A stretch of 64,000 bases of DNA, from contig NZ_AP017422.1 of NCBI RefSeq assembly GCF_002355595.1, forward strand, positions 2,046,001 through 2,110,000. Reading direction: 5' to 3'. The notes below the pieces were generated by a model, which was given only the letters and a program-made list of their open reading frames with translations, was not told the DNA's origin and did not search any database. This DNA is from Filimonas lacunae (lineage in GTDB: Bacteria > Bacteroidota > Bacteroidia > Chitinophagales > Chitinophagaceae). Shown piece after piece: positions 43,138-53,018 of this stretch. The stretch's first letter is position 1. Every line of letters begins with the position of its first letter. The position numbers were made by a program, and so were the translations under genes.

Positions 43138-44403
43138 TTAACCCCGCATTACCCCAATCCTGCTTTCTTTCCAGTCAGGGAACAATATTGCGTTATTATG
43201 AATATTCAAATGTGAACCGGCCACCTCGCTAAACACGCTACGGAAATCGGTAGTTACAGCAAGATCACGCCCATCTTCCAGGTTTTCTACTGTCAGTGGT
43301 TGCACGTTGCCATGTACCTTGCCACCGTTTACATCATTACCCAGTATAAACAGGCAGGATGCACGTCCATGATCGGTGCCGCCGGTACCGTTCTGCTTAA
43401 CGGTGCGTCCAAACTCTGTCATAGTCATAACGGTAACCTCGTCCTGCAAGGTATCAAGGTCGGTCCAGAAAGCGTTGATGCTGCTACTGAGGTCGTTCAC
43501 ATTGCGGGCAAATACACCTGTGCCTGTACCTTGGTTAAAATGGGTGTCCCATCCACTAGATTCTGCAAACGCCACCTGTAAACCCACATCCATTTTTATC
43601 AGCTGCGCAATCTGTTTTAAAGAAGTGCCCAACGCACTAGTAGGATACACTGCGTTATTGGCAGGCGTATACTTGCTTACATCAGTTTTTTGCAATATTT
43701 TAATAGCGTCAAAGCTTTCTTTACCGGTTTCTTTCAACAGAGTGGAAGAAGTTTGATCATATAGTTCTTCAAAGCTTTTGGCCGCCATGTTAGTGCCCAT
43801 AGGGTTGCCCTGCATCTGTATAGAAAAGTCTTTCAGGTTACTGATGGCAATAGCTTCATTGTCCCCATAAAAAGAACGTGGCAGCGAAGAGGTAAGGCTT
43901 ACCGCGCGAAAAGGAGAAGCGTCGTGCCCCAATAAACCACTGGCACGGTTTAGCCAGCCGCTGGTAGTGGTTTTGCTGAAGGGGGTGCCCGACTCCATAT
44001 AATCCTGAGCGTCAAAATGCGACCGGGTATTGTTAGGTGATCCCACACCATGCACAATAGCCAGTCTGTTTTCTTTAAACAAGGGTATAAAACTGCTCAT
44101 AGAAGGATGTAGTCCAAAGCGGCCATCCAGGTCGAATAGCGGGGTGTTATTGCCCAGTGTGGCGGCACTCATAAACAAACTCGGACGTGCTGCTTTCAAA
44201 TAGGCGTCTGTAAAAGGTGTAACTGCCATTAAGCCATCCATAGCACCCCGCTGAAATATACATACCAGCACCTTATTCTTTTTATAAGCTGGCTTTTGTT
44301 TAAAACTATCTGCTGCACGTGCTAAAAATGTGGGCACGCCGCCAATGCCTACGCCAAACAAGGCCAGGCCACCTGCTTTTAAAAATGCTCTGCGTGATGT
44401 CAT
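43138..44403 (-). CDS. DUF1501 protein, Tat-exported
   Basis: 421 residues from ATG 44403, chosen because it gives the twin-arginine signal MTSRRAFLKAGGLALFGVGI; a 13-residue upstream extension is rejected. Alkaline-phosphatase-like DUF1501 blocks are present: VLVCIFQRGAMDGLMAVTPF, IVHGVGSPNNTRSHFDAQDY, VMTMTEFGRTVKQNGTGGTD, DHGRASCLFILG. DUF1501 proteins almost always travel with DUF1800 proteins, as here (10 bases apart). Probably periplasmic; the reaction is unknown. Confidence 0.93.
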   Translation of the reverse strand: MTSRRAFLKAGGLALFGVGIGGVPTFLARAADSFKQKPAYKKNKVLVCIFQRGAMDGLMAVTPFTDAYLKAARPSLFMSAATLGNNTPLFDLDGRFGLHPSMSSFIPLFKENRLAIVHGVGSPNNTRSHFDAQDYMESGTPFSKTTTSGWLNRASGLLGHDASPFRAVSLTSSLPRSFYGDNEAIAISNLKDFSIQMQGNPMGTNMAAKSFEELYDQTSSTLLKETGKESFDAIKILQKTDVSKYTPANNAVYPTSALGTSLKQIAQLIKMDVGLQVAFAESSGWDTHFNQGTGTGVFARNVNDLSSSINAFWTDLDTLQDEVTVMTMTEFGRTVKQNGTGGTDHGRASCLFILGNDVNGGKVHGNVQPLTVENLEDGRDLAVTTDFRSVFSEVAGSHLNIHNNAILFPDWKESRIGVMRG

Positions 44404-44413
44404 GACAAAGGTT

Positions 44414-46276
44414 TTATCTTCTTTGAAATTCAGGACTGCCAATAATAATACCCACTACCTGCGCCAGCATGTATTTGTTCATGGCCGGTGTATTGTTATG
44501 AGCGTTATTGCCTTGCATGGCGTACAATATCGAGGTTTTATCTGCTGTGCTGGTAGTGGGCGTGCTATCAGAGGCAGCGGTTTTACCGGCCGCCTTCTCT
44601 ACCTTTTTCTGTAGTTCCGGATCGTTCAATAACGGTGTCAAACGCTTGATGGTGGCTTCACTGCTACGTTCCGGCATTAGGATATGGCAAAAAGTATTTA
44701 AGGCGCTTTCAGTGCTTTCCGGCTCATGATTATTATTCAGCGCCAGCAGGTTAAAAGTAACACCCGGAATGCGACCCGAAGCCAGTGCAAGGCCAAAATT
44801 CATACGGTTTAATAACGATCCTGTATTAATCCAGTATTGTCCTCTGTCAGGAAAGCCAGTAGGTGCAACATAATAATAAGTTTTCTCTCCCATACGATTC
44901 ATCCAGTTAAATAACTGGTAGGGCTTTTTAATATCGGCGTGTATGCTTCTTACTGCACTTATTACAAGCTCAAAGGGCGATTTTGTTTTTTCCCTTATTG
45001 CATCCTTGCTCCAGAATTCAGGTGAACATACCATGGTGGTAAGTACTGCTTTAATATCCCCATCCTTATCTGTAAAAGTTTTAGCCATTTTATCAATCAG
45101 GCTTTGCGGCGGGTTATCACTTACAAACCTGATAGCCAGCTTGCGGGAAATAAATTTGGCGGTTGAAGGGTTTGTAGCCAGCATATGCAGTAATGCTACT
45201 CCCTCTTCATAACCACCTCCTGCTTTAAAAGTATGCCCCAGTACCGTTTTACTGCTATCATCATGTCTGTTAGAAGCAAATAAAAAATCGCCGGTATGTA
45301 CAAAACCTCGCTGAGTAAATGTTTCAGGTGACATTTTATCTAATCGTTCACGTGCCTCTTTATTATTTTGTCCTAAAGGGAATAAAGTCCAGCCTGTTAA
45401 CACACGTGCAGCTTCTGTAACATCCTGTTGCGTATAACCTCCGTCTACTCCCAGCGTATGTAATTCCATCACTTCCCTGGCATAATTTTCATTCAGGCCA
45501 CCATTTATTCTCTTGACACCCTTGCCATTTGAAGACATTTTAACACCACTACTGGAAGAATTATCCAGGTAAGTAAGCATTGCAGGAGACTGGGCTGTTG
45601 CCAACAGCAGGTTTTCAAATTTGCCTAGTGCGTTAGGCCTTATTACATCACGCTCATAAGAAGGCATGTATTGCGAGCAATCTCCTTTATTCATTGTTAC
45701 GTTAAAGTGATTAAACCAGAAGCTGGAAAGAACTTCCTGCAATTGGTTTTGCGAATAGGCGGCCCGGAGAATTTTCTGATTAATCAACTGCTGCTCCAGA
45801 TCGTTCTCAGACCTAAGCCCTTTTTGTTGCATATAGTTCTTAATCAGTTCGCGATATTTTGGGCCATTGCTTTGTATAGAATCTTTATTTACTACACTAT
45901 CCTGAATTGCCATGCGAACAACCTGGAAGTTACGGGGGTAAACAGCGAGAATTTGTTCTGTACTTAACTGGATGCCATCATATTCCTTTAGCCGGTTTTG
46001 CAGTGAATCATCCGTCAATTGAGCTTCCAATTGTTGTTTAAACCATTTTTCCAGTCCCTGCTTTTCTACTATTGCTACATCTTCGGTGCTGGCACCAAAG
46101 GTGAAGCGACTTAATAAGTGAGCCGCTGCCTGCGCTTTGGTAAGGCCCGCCTGTTTGTAGGGAAACGACATGCCACGCCAAAGCACACCAGACGGCGCAG
46201 GTAAAAAAGACGACAGAATAAACAATAACAAAGGAACGGCACAACCAATGCTGGCTATCCGCAATGCTTTTTTCAT
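44414..46276 (-). CDS. DUF1800 protein
   Basis: 620 residues with an N-terminal hydrophobic signal or anchor (LRIASIGCAVPLLLFILSSF). DUF1800 blocks: AAHLLSRFTFGASTEDVAIV, LQEVLSSFWFNHFNVTMNKG, GLNENYAREVMELHTLGVDG, YTQQDVTEAARVLTGWTLFP, VLTTMVCSPEFWSKDAIREK. First gene of the pair with DUF1501. Exported, of unknown function. The region between about 560 and 590 is Ser/Thr-rich (SDSTPTTSTADKTS). Confidence 0.93.
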   Translation of the reverse strand: MKKALRIASIGCAVPLLLFILSSFLPAPSGVLWRGMSFPYKQAGLTKAQAAAHLLSRFTFGASTEDVAIVEKQGLEKWFKQQLEAQLTDDSLQNRLKEYDGIQLSTEQILAVYPRNFQVVRMAIQDSVVNKDSIQSNGPKYRELIKNYMQQKGLRSENDLEQQLINQKILRAAYSQNQLQEVLSSFWFNHFNVTMNKGDCSQYMPSYERDVIRPNALGKFENLLLATAQSPAMLTYLDNSSSSGVKMSSNGKGVKRINGGLNENYAREVMELHTLGVDGGYTQQDVTEAARVLTGWTLFPLGQNNKEARERLDKMSPETFTQRGFVHTGDFLFASNRHDDSSKTVLGHTFKAGGGYEEGVALLHMLATNPSTAKFISRKLAIRFVSDNPPQSLIDKMAKTFTDKDGDIKAVLTTMVCSPEFWSKDAIREKTKSPFELVISAVRSIHADIKKPYQLFNWMNRMGEKTYYYVAPTGFPDRGQYWINTGSLLNRMNFGLALASGRIPGVTFNLLALNNNHEPESTESALNTFCHILMPERSSEATIKRLTPLLNDPELQKKVEKAAGKTAASDSTPTTSTADKTSILYAMQGNNAHNNTPAMNKYMLAQVVGIIIGSPEFQRR

Positions 46277-46300
46277 GTGATACTATTTATGATGTAAAGA

Positions 46301-46591
46301 TTATCTCCAATGTCCTCTTTGCCAGACATGTCCGCGTGGTGTGCTTCTCCAGTACCCCTGCTGCCAGGTACGGCTGGGGCGCGGACGCACATAATGCGGT
46401 TGCACATAATAATACTGTCTGCCACGGGGGTGCCATTCACCGCCAATCCATACAGCGCCGGGGTATGGGGGAGCAGTTTGCACCACCACCGGAGCCATGG
46501 GTTGTTCCGTTACTGCTACTTCTGATGCGCAACTGCTCAACAGTAGGGCACCAATTGACATCATCGTCAGAGATTTCCATAAAGTTTTCAT
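46301..46591 (-). CDS. Small lipoprotein with WxxGxW repeats
   Basis: 96 residues. Lipoprotein signal MKTLWKSLTMMSIGALLLSS with Cys 21. The mature part has three WxxGxW motifs: WIGGEW, WQQGYW and WQRGHW, in a Tyr/Arg/Pro-rich chain (YYVQPHYVRPRPSRTW). This is the YXWGXW family, outer-membrane or periplasmic and of unknown function. It lies 25 bases upstream of DUF1800 on the same strand, so co-transcription is possible. Confidence 0.82.
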   Translation of the reverse strand: MKTLWKSLTMMSIGALLLSSCASEVAVTEQPMAPVVVQTAPPYPGAVWIGGEWHPRGRQYYYVQPHYVRPRPSRTWQQGYWRSTPRGHVWQRGHWR

Positions 46592-46643
46592 AGTTATTCG
46601 CTTTGTACTACTTTATGGACTCACAATAATGCCAAAAGTTTAC

Positions 46644-47375
46644 TTACATCCAGCGGCTCATGAATTTTTTAAAATCTTCTTTGTATTGATCACCAATCTG
46701 TATACTGGTTTCCCCAATTTGTAAGGAGGTTTTAGTAACGGAGGTGATTTTGTCTAGTGACACAATAAACGAGCGGTGTACACGCATAAAAAGGCGGGGC
46801 GGAAGCTTTTCTTCCAATGCTTTTAAGGTGCTTAACGATAAAACAGGCCGGCTTTCACCGGCCAGGTGCACTTTTACGTAATCTTTTAACGATTCTATGT
46901 AAACAATATCTGCAAAAGCAATTTTAACCCAGTGCTGCTCTACTTTTAAAAAAAGATAATCTTCCTCAGCAACGGCAGTAGATGTTGGTGTAGAATGATC
47001 ACTTAATAACGATACATAATTACGCGCCTTGCCCGCAGCACGTAAAAACTCTTCATAATTAAAGGGCTTTAGCAGGTAGTCAATAGCATCTACCTTGTAA
47101 CCTTCCAGCGCAAAATGGTTGTAAGCGGTGGTAAAGATTACTTTAGGGGCATGCGCCTGCTTATTCAGCAGCTTAGCCAGTTCCATGCCATTGAGTTCGG
47201 GCATTTGTATATCCAGAAACAATAAATCCGGTTTATGTGTGTCAATACCCTTTAACGCTTCCACGGCGCTGGAATAACTGGCCGCCAGGTGCAAAAAAGG
47301 CGTTTGCTCAATAAAACGGCATATCAGGCTTAATGCCAGTGGTTCATCGTCTATGGCAATGCAGGTAAGTGTCAT
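46644..47375 (-). CDS. LytTR-family response regulator
   Basis: 243 residues. The receiver domain (1-120) has the acidic pair D9/D10, the phosphorylation site D55 in LLFLDIQMP and the conserved Lys in DYLLKPFNYEE. The LytTR DNA-binding domain follows (about 140-240: YLFLKVEQHWVKIAFADIVY, LSTLKALEEKLPPRLFMRVH, SFIVSLDKITSV). It overlaps the kinase gene by four bases, so the two are translationally coupled. Candidate binding sites lie before the divergent RND operon. Confidence 0.95.
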   Translation of the reverse strand: MTLTCIAIDDEPLALSLICRFIEQTPFLHLAASYSSAVEALKGIDTHKPDLLFLDIQMPELNGMELAKLLNKQAHAPKVIFTTAYNHFALEGYKVDAIDYLLKPFNYEEFLRAAGKARNYVSLLSDHSTPTSTAVAEEDYLFLKVEQHWVKIAFADIVYIESLKDYVKVHLAGESRPVLSLSTLKALEEKLPPRLFMRVHRSFIVSLDKITSVTKTSLQIGETSIQIGDQYKEDFKKFMSRWM

Positions 47376-48415
47376 GCTAAATCCAGTTCAAGGTGTACGA
47401 AATATTGATGGTCGGCAACAGGCCCGGCATTCAGCTGGTAACGGTTGTTATACAACAGGTTTAAACGGCGGCGCGTATTGGTTAGCCCAATACCACCATC
47501 ATCAATTTTTTCATGGCTTATTTCAAACACGTTATTGCTCACCTCTAATACCAGTTTAGAACCCTGTTGCTGAATGTGAATATCAATAGCCCCTTTATCC
47601 GTTGCACTGATACCATGCTTAAACGCATTTTCAATAAAAGGCAGTAGCAGCATAGGCGCTATGGTGCCATCTGCTAACGTTTCAGGCGTGTTCAGCTCAA
47701 CTGTAATGTTCTTATTTACCCGTAGCTTCATCAGCTCTACATAATCTTTAATAAACCGTATTTCATTACTGAGTAAAGTAGTGTCGTTCTGCGTTTCATA
47801 TAACAGGTAACGCATCATCCACGATAACTTATGCAATGCCTGACGCGAAGTGTCTATATCAATAAATGTGAGCGAGTAAATATTGTTGAGTGTATTAAAA
47901 AAGAAATGCGGGTGAATCTGTGCTTTTAAAAACGACAGCTCCGAGCTTACCTGTTGTTGTTGCAACTGCTGATGTTTATGCAAATCGTTTTGCCAGCTTT
48001 GAATGGCAGTAAGGCTGGTGCTGATGCCCAATACCAGCAACACCGTCAGCAACATAAAAATATCAAAATCACCGTTGTGCCGTTTTTTAACACCCAGCAA
48101 TTGATCTATAATATGCGGTATGTTGGTCCATTTGTTCACCTGGTAGTTTAGCAGCATAGTAGCCAGTACCACCGCCAGTATCACCATAATAAACCGCGCC
48201 GTTTTATGTTGCAGCAACAGCTTAGGGGTAAGCACACGGGCATTCACATAAAACAGGGTAATCAACACGGCATAATGAAACACCTGCTTCAGCCAGAATT
48301 CCTGCGGCAGGGTAACGCCCCAGGTAAGCGGGGTATAGGTAAGCAGCACAAAGCCTAACAAGGCCCATAGCAGCACGTGCACCAGGATGGAAATATATGT
48401 TCGATTGGGATTCAT
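47372..48415 (-). CDS. LytS-type sensor histidine kinase (His_kinase/HATPase)
   Basis: 347 residues from ATG 48415; ATG 48436 would add seven polar residues and is also possible. Four membrane helices (about 8-29, 43-61, 75-95, 116-136) without a recognisable extracellular sensor domain. Then the histidine box LSFLKAQIHPHFFFNTLNNI, and the ATPase motif LLPFIENAFKHGIS followed by IGLTNTRRRLNLLY. It phosphorylates the LytTR regulator encoded with it. The signal is unknown. Confidence 0.94.
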   Translation of the reverse strand: MNPNRTYISILVHVLLWALLGFVLLTYTPLTWGVTLPQEFWLKQVFHYAVLITLFYVNARVLTPKLLLQHKTARFIMVILAVVLATMLLNYQVNKWTNIPHIIDQLLGVKKRHNGDFDIFMLLTVLLVLGISTSLTAIQSWQNDLHKHQQLQQQQVSSELSFLKAQIHPHFFFNTLNNIYSLTFIDIDTSRQALHKLSWMMRYLLYETQNDTTLLSNEIRFIKDYVELMKLRVNKNITVELNTPETLADGTIAPMLLLPFIENAFKHGISATDKGAIDIHIQQQGSKLVLEVSNNVFEISHEKIDDGGIGLTNTRRRLNLLYNNRYQLNAGPVADHQYFVHLELDLA

Positions 48416-48574
48416 GCTATCATCATCTAAGTTCAAATATCTGATACAATATTACGCACATACTCCAGGGTATCCACACCATAATCAGTAAACCGCTCCC
48501 GGCACCCGATAAAGGTAGTTTTTTAACCGTTAAACCCCTTTTCAGGGCGTTTACAGGCTACAAAAGACTGTTCA

Positions 48575-48648
48575 GCGGTTGCTGCCATCTTTTGGTCGGT
48601 TGCTGCCGCCCCCAGGTCTGTTTTGACAATTTCAATGCAGCAACCCGC
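48575..48648 (+). promoter_or_regulatory. Candidate LytTR operator upstream of the RND operon
   Basis: The 11-mer CGGTTGCTGCC occurs at 48576-48586 and again at 48597-48607, exactly 21 bp apart. An inverted, slightly changed copy GCAGCAACCCG is at 48638-48648. LytTR regulators bind pairs of direct repeats about two helical turns apart, and a LytTR system is divergently encoded next door. A -7-like TTCCTTTG follows at 48651-48658. Confidence 0.5.
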
Positions 48649-48707
48649 TTTTCCTTTGTGCTTGCAAACCCGGTAACCCCGGCTTACTAACAAATCTTTT
48701 ACATGAT

Positions 48708-49856
48708 ATGAAGAAGTATAATGATGGCGCTGGTTCCCTGTTACTGGTAGTGGCTGTGCTCGTTTTCAGCTCGTGCGGCAACGCCGGTAACAACCAGTCA
48801 AAACAGGCACAAATGGCTACCGGACCTAAAAGCTATTCGGTAAAAACCATTGCTCCTGAAAAAGTAACCTTGTATACCGATTATCCCGCTACCATACAGG
48901 GCGAACAGGAAGTAGAGATACGCCCCAAAATAGATGGCTATGTAGAAAAGATATTTGTAGATGAAGGAGCCACAGTAACCAAAGGGCAGGTGCTGTTCCA
49001 GATTTTTAGTCCGCAATACCAGCAGGAATTACGGACCGCCGAAGCCGGCATTAAAACCGCCGAAGCCGATGTGAACACCGCACAAATGGAAGTGAATAAA
49101 GTGCGCCCGCTGGTAGAAAAAGACATCATCAGCAAGTTTCAGCTGGAATCGGCTGAATACACATTGCAAAGCAAAAAGGCTGCACTGGCACAGGCGCAGG
49201 CTACTTTAGCCAATGCCCGTGCTAACGTTGGCTACACTACTATCACCAGCCCGGTAAATGGTGTTATAGGCACCCTGCCCAATAAAGTAGGCAGCCTGGT
49301 AAGCAGCACCAGCACCAACCCGCTCACTACCGTTACTTCTTCCGGTAACATGTATGCCTATTTCGGGTTGAACGAAAAGCAATTACTGGAATTATCCCGC
49401 AGGTATAAAGGCAACACTTTACAGCAAAAACTAAAACAAATGCCTGTTGTATCCCTGCTGTTATCTGACGGATCGGAGTATACCGAAAAAGGCAGGGTAG
49501 AAACTGCCAGCGGCTTCATCACCACCGAAACCGGTTCCAGCAATCTGCGCGCTACTTTCCCTAACCCGGTAGGTATTTTAAAAAGTGGTAACAGCGGCAA
49601 TGTACGTGTACCTCGCGCAGTAGACAGCGCCCTGGTAATACCACAAAGTGCCACCTACGATTTACAGGGCAAACGTTTTGTGTATGTACTGGCCAAGGAC
49701 AGCACTGTTAAAAACACGGCTATCACGGTATCTGCTACCCCCGACGGGCAATCTTTTGTAGTAGAAAGCGGCCTTCAAAATGGCGACGTAGTGGTAACAC
49801 AAGGCACTAACGAATTAAAAGACGGAGTGAAAATAGTTCCGCAACCACAGCACTAA
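48708..49856 (+). CDS. RND efflux periplasmic adaptor (AcrA/MexA-like) lipoprotein
   Basis: 382 residues. The signal ends at Cys 23 (LVFSSC). The adaptor blocks are present: IRPKIDGYVEKIFVDEG (lipoyl half), a coiled-coil hairpin (TAEAGIKTAEADVNTAQMEV, AALAQAQATLANARANVGY), ITSPVNGVIGTLPNKVGSLV and the beta-barrel/membrane-proximal end (TYDLQGKRFVYVL). First gene of a three-gene operon. Confidence 0.95.
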   Translation: MKKYNDGAGSLLLVVAVLVFSSCGNAGNNQSKQAQMATGPKSYSVKTIAPEKVTLYTDYPATIQGEQEVEIRPKIDGYVEKIFVDEGATVTKGQVLFQIFSPQYQQELRTAEAGIKTAEADVNTAQMEVNKVRPLVEKDIISKFQLESAEYTLQSKKAALAQAQATLANARANVGYTTITSPVNGVIGTLPNKVGSLVSSTSTNPLTTVTSSGNMYAYFGLNEKQLLELSRRYKGNTLQQKLKQMPVVSLLLSDGSEYTEKGRVETASGFITTETGSSNLRATFPNPVGILKSGNSGNVRVPRAVDSALVIPQSATYDLQGKRFVYVLAKDSTVKNTAITVSATPDGQSFVVESGLQNGDVVVTQGTNELKDGVKIVPQPQH

Positions 49857-49892
49857 TTATCCTCCATCCATTATTTACCAACAACACCGTGT

Positions 49893-52800
49893 ATGTTAAA
49901 AAAGTTTATTGAGAGGCCGGTGCTTTCCACCGTTATCTCTGTGTTGATAGTGATATTGGGTATACTGGGTTTGGTTTCCCTGCCCATATCTCAATATCCG
50001 GATATTGCACCACCTACCGTTAGCGTGTCGGCCACCTATACCGGTGCCAACGCTGATGTGGTACTGAACTCGGTAATTGTGCCGTTAGAAGAGCAGATCA
50101 ATGGGGTAGAGAACATGACCTACATGACCTCTACTGCCACCAATGAAGGCACCGCTACTATTACTGTTAACTTTAAAGTGGGCACCGACCCCGATCTGGC
50201 AGCTGTAAACGTGCAAAACCGCGTATCACGCGCTACCAGCTTATTACCTGCAGAGGTTACACAGTCAGGCGTTACCGTAACCAAAAAGCAAAGCAGTAAC
50301 CTGCTCATCTTTGCTTTATACAGCGATGACAACACCTACGATCAAACCTTTTTGCAAAACTATGCCGCCATTAACCTGGTGCCACAGATAAAAAGGGTTA
50401 CAGGTGTAGGTGATGCCAGCGTGTTTGGCTCGCGTGATTACTCTATGCGTATATGGATGAAGCCCGATGTAATGGCCGTATATGGGCTGGAGCCTGCTGA
50501 TGTTACTACCGCATTAAGCGAGCAGAACATTGAAGCTGCACCCGGTAAAGTAGGGGAGAACAGCAACCAGAGCTTTCAATATGTAATGAAGTATACAGGC
50601 CGTTTAAAAACAGTGGCCGATTTTGAAAACATTGTTATTAAATCTTTAGGCAAGGGCCAGCAACTGTTGTTGAAAGATGTGGCCCGTATTGAGCTGGGTG
50701 CACAAAACTATTCGCAATACAACCTGGCTAACGGCAAACCGGCATCGGGTGTGGCTGTATCACAAACAGCCGGCTCTAATGCGCAGGAAGTGATAGAAGG
50801 TACCAAAGCCGTGCTGGAAGAAGCAGCCAAAGCTTTTCCTAAAGGCATTCATTATGTAAACCTGGTAGATGTAAACAACTTCCTCGATGCTTCTATCGAA
50901 AAAGTATTGCATACCCTGCTCGAAGCCTTTATTCTGGTATTTATTGTGGTGTTCATCTTCCTGCAGGATTTCCGTTCAACGCTTATCCCCGCTATTGCAG
51001 TGCCGGTGGCTATTGTGGGCACCTTCTTCTTCTTAAACCTGTTTGGCTTTACCATTAACCTGTTAACCCTGTTTGCATTGGTACTGGCTATTGGTATAGT
51101 GGTGGATGATGCCATTGTGGTGGTAGAAGCCGTACACGCCAAGCTGGATGAAGGCTATACCTCAGCAAGGCAGGCCAGCATTGATGCTATGGGCGAAATA
51201 AGCGGGGCTATCATTTCAATTACCCTGGTAATGTCGGCTGTGTTTGTACCGGTTACTTTTATTACAGGCTCGGCAGGTGTGTTTTATAAACAGTTTGGTA
51301 TAACCCTGGCTATATCCATCCTGCTGTCGGCCATTAACGCCCTAACGTTGAGCCCGGCGTTAAGCGCCCTGTTCTTAAAGCCACACGCAGCAGCACATAA
51401 GAAAAGCTATTTACAACGTTTTTACACCGCTTTCAATACCTCGTTTGAAGCGTTAACCAATAAGTATAAAAAAGCCGTTCAGTTTTTGGCTATACGCAAA
51501 TGGATAGCACTGGCAGTGATAGCCTTATTTGGCACCGGCCTGTACTGGCTGATGAAAACAACGCCATCATCCTTTGTGCCCAATGAAGATACCGGCACCA
51601 TCTTCGCCAGCATTAGTCTGCCGCCTGCTGCTTCTTTAGAACGCAGCGATAGCATGTCTAAAAAAGTGGCCGAAATAGCCAAAACTATCCCGGCCGTACG
51701 CAACACTATGCAGATTGTAGGACAAAATTTTATCGCCGGTAGCGGTAGCGCCTATAGTATGGTTATTATGGAACTGAAGCCCTGGAAAGAGCGTACTAAA
51801 AAAGAAGAAAGTGTTAATGAAATTATCAAGCAGCTGTTTGGTAAAACAGCCGGTATTAAAGATGCCAGTATCATCTTCTTTGCACCGCCCACCATTTCAG
51901 GCTTTGGTATGAGTGGCGGCTTTGAATTTCAGTTACAGGATAAAGGCGGACACACTACCGATGAATTTTATAAAGTAGGTACCAACTTCTTAACTGCCCT
52001 GGGCAAGCGTCCCGAAATACAATATGCTACCACCTCGTTTAACCCCAACTTTCCACAGTTGCAGCTAAACGTAAACGTAGCCAAGTGTAAAGAAGCAGGC
52101 ATTACCCCCAGCTCGGTATTAAGCACCATGCAAGGCTATTATGGTGGATCGTATGTATCTAACTTTAACCAGTTTGGTAAACAATACCGTGTTATTATAC
52201 AGGCCGATTATAACTATCGCGCCAATGAAGCCAGCCTGAACAATGTAAAGGTGAAAACCGCTTCCGGCACTATGGCACCCATTACAGAGTTTATCAGCTT
52301 AAAACGTGTTTACGGTCCCGAGAGCATTTCACGCTTTAACCTGTTCACCTCAATTTCCGTACAGGGCGCGCCCAACAGCGGGTACAGCTCGGGCGATGCT
52401 ATCAAGGCCATACAGGAAGTAGCAGCCGAAACCTTACCGGCAGGTTATGGTTATGAATTCTCCGGCATTACCCGGGAAGAGTTAACCACCGGAAGTCAGT
52501 CGGCCTATGTGTTCCTGCTGTGTCTGATATTTGTATACTTCCTGTTAAGTGCGCAATATGAAAGCTACCTCTTGCCATTGGCGGTGTTGCTATCCTTACC
52601 GGTGGGGTTGTGCGGCACTTTTCTGTTCGATAAAATATTCGGCATTGACAACAACATCTATACACAGGTATCGCTGATTATGCTTATAGGCTTGTTGGCT
52701 AAAAACGCCATCCTGATTGTAGAGTTTGCATTGCAACGTCGCCGGAAAGGTTTGCCCATATTACAGGCTGCGATAGAAGGCGCAGAAGCCAGGTTGCGGC

Positions 52801-53018
52801 CTATCTTAATGACCTCACTGGCCTTCATATTCGGCCTGTTGCCATTAATGTTTGCCACAGGTGCAGGCGCCGTAGGTAACAAAAGCATTGGCACTGGTGC
52901 CGTAGGGGGCATGCTGGTGGGTACCTTGTTTGGCCTGCTGGTAATACCTGCCTTGTTTGTGCTGTTCCAGCGCCTGCAGGAAAAAATTGGTTCAAAAAAA
53001 TACGATATACATGACTAA
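49893..53018 (+). CDS. RND efflux pump permease (AcrB/HAE1 family)
   Basis: 1041 residues, twelve membrane helices and two large periplasmic loops. Seen: start MLKKFIERPVLSTVISVLIV, GANADVVLNSVIVPLEEQIN, and the proton-relay residues D405-D406 in GIVVDDAIVVVEA with K937 in LLAKNAILIVEF. The length and the HAE1 blocks (RSTLIPAIAVPVAIVGTFFF) show a multidrug-type trimeric pump. It overlaps the outer-membrane gene by eight bases. Confidence 0.96.
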   Translation: MLKKFIERPVLSTVISVLIVILGILGLVSLPISQYPDIAPPTVSVSATYTGANADVVLNSVIVPLEEQINGVENMTYMTSTATNEGTATITVNFKVGTDPDLAAVNVQNRVSRATSLLPAEVTQSGVTVTKKQSSNLLIFALYSDDNTYDQTFLQNYAAINLVPQIKRVTGVGDASVFGSRDYSMRIWMKPDVMAVYGLEPADVTTALSEQNIEAAPGKVGENSNQSFQYVMKYTGRLKTVADFENIVIKSLGKGQQLLLKDVARIELGAQNYSQYNLANGKPASGVAVSQTAGSNAQEVIEGTKAVLEEAAKAFPKGIHYVNLVDVNNFLDASIEKVLHTLLEAFILVFIVVFIFLQDFRSTLIPAIAVPVAIVGTFFFLNLFGFTINLLTLFALVLAIGIVVDDAIVVVEAVHAKLDEGYTSARQASIDAMGEISGAIISITLVMSAVFVPVTFITGSAGVFYKQFGITLAISILLSAINALTLSPALSALFLKPHAAAHKKSYLQRFYTAFNTSFEALTNKYKKAVQFLAIRKWIALAVIALFGTGLYWLMKTTPSSFVPNEDTGTIFASISLPPAASLERSDSMSKKVAEIAKTIPAVRNTMQIVGQNFIAGSGSAYSMVIMELKPWKERTKKEESVNEIIKQLFGKTAGIKDASIIFFAPPTISGFGMSGGFEFQLQDKGGHTTDEFYKVGTNFLTALGKRPEIQYATTSFNPNFPQLQLNVNVAKCKEAGITPSSVLSTMQGYYGGSYVSNFNQFGKQYRVIIQADYNYRANEASLNNVKVKTASGTMAPITEFISLKRVYGPESISRFNLFTSISVQGAPNSGYSSGDAIKAIQEVAAETLPAGYGYEFSGITREELTTGSQSAYVFLLCLIFVYFLLSAQYESYLLPLAVLLSLPVGLCGTFLFDKIFGIDNNIYTQVSLIMLIGLLAKNAILIVEFALQRRRKGLPILQAAIEGAEARLRPILMTSLAFIFGLLPLMFATGAGAVGNKSIGTGAVGGMLVGTLFGLLVIPALFVLFQRLQEKIGSKKYDIHD

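Noticed and set aside
43138-46276. DUF1501/DUF1800 pair as a novel system
   Set aside because: The pair is widespread in Bacteroidota, Planctomycetes and Proteobacteria; the function is unknown but the arrangement is ordinary.
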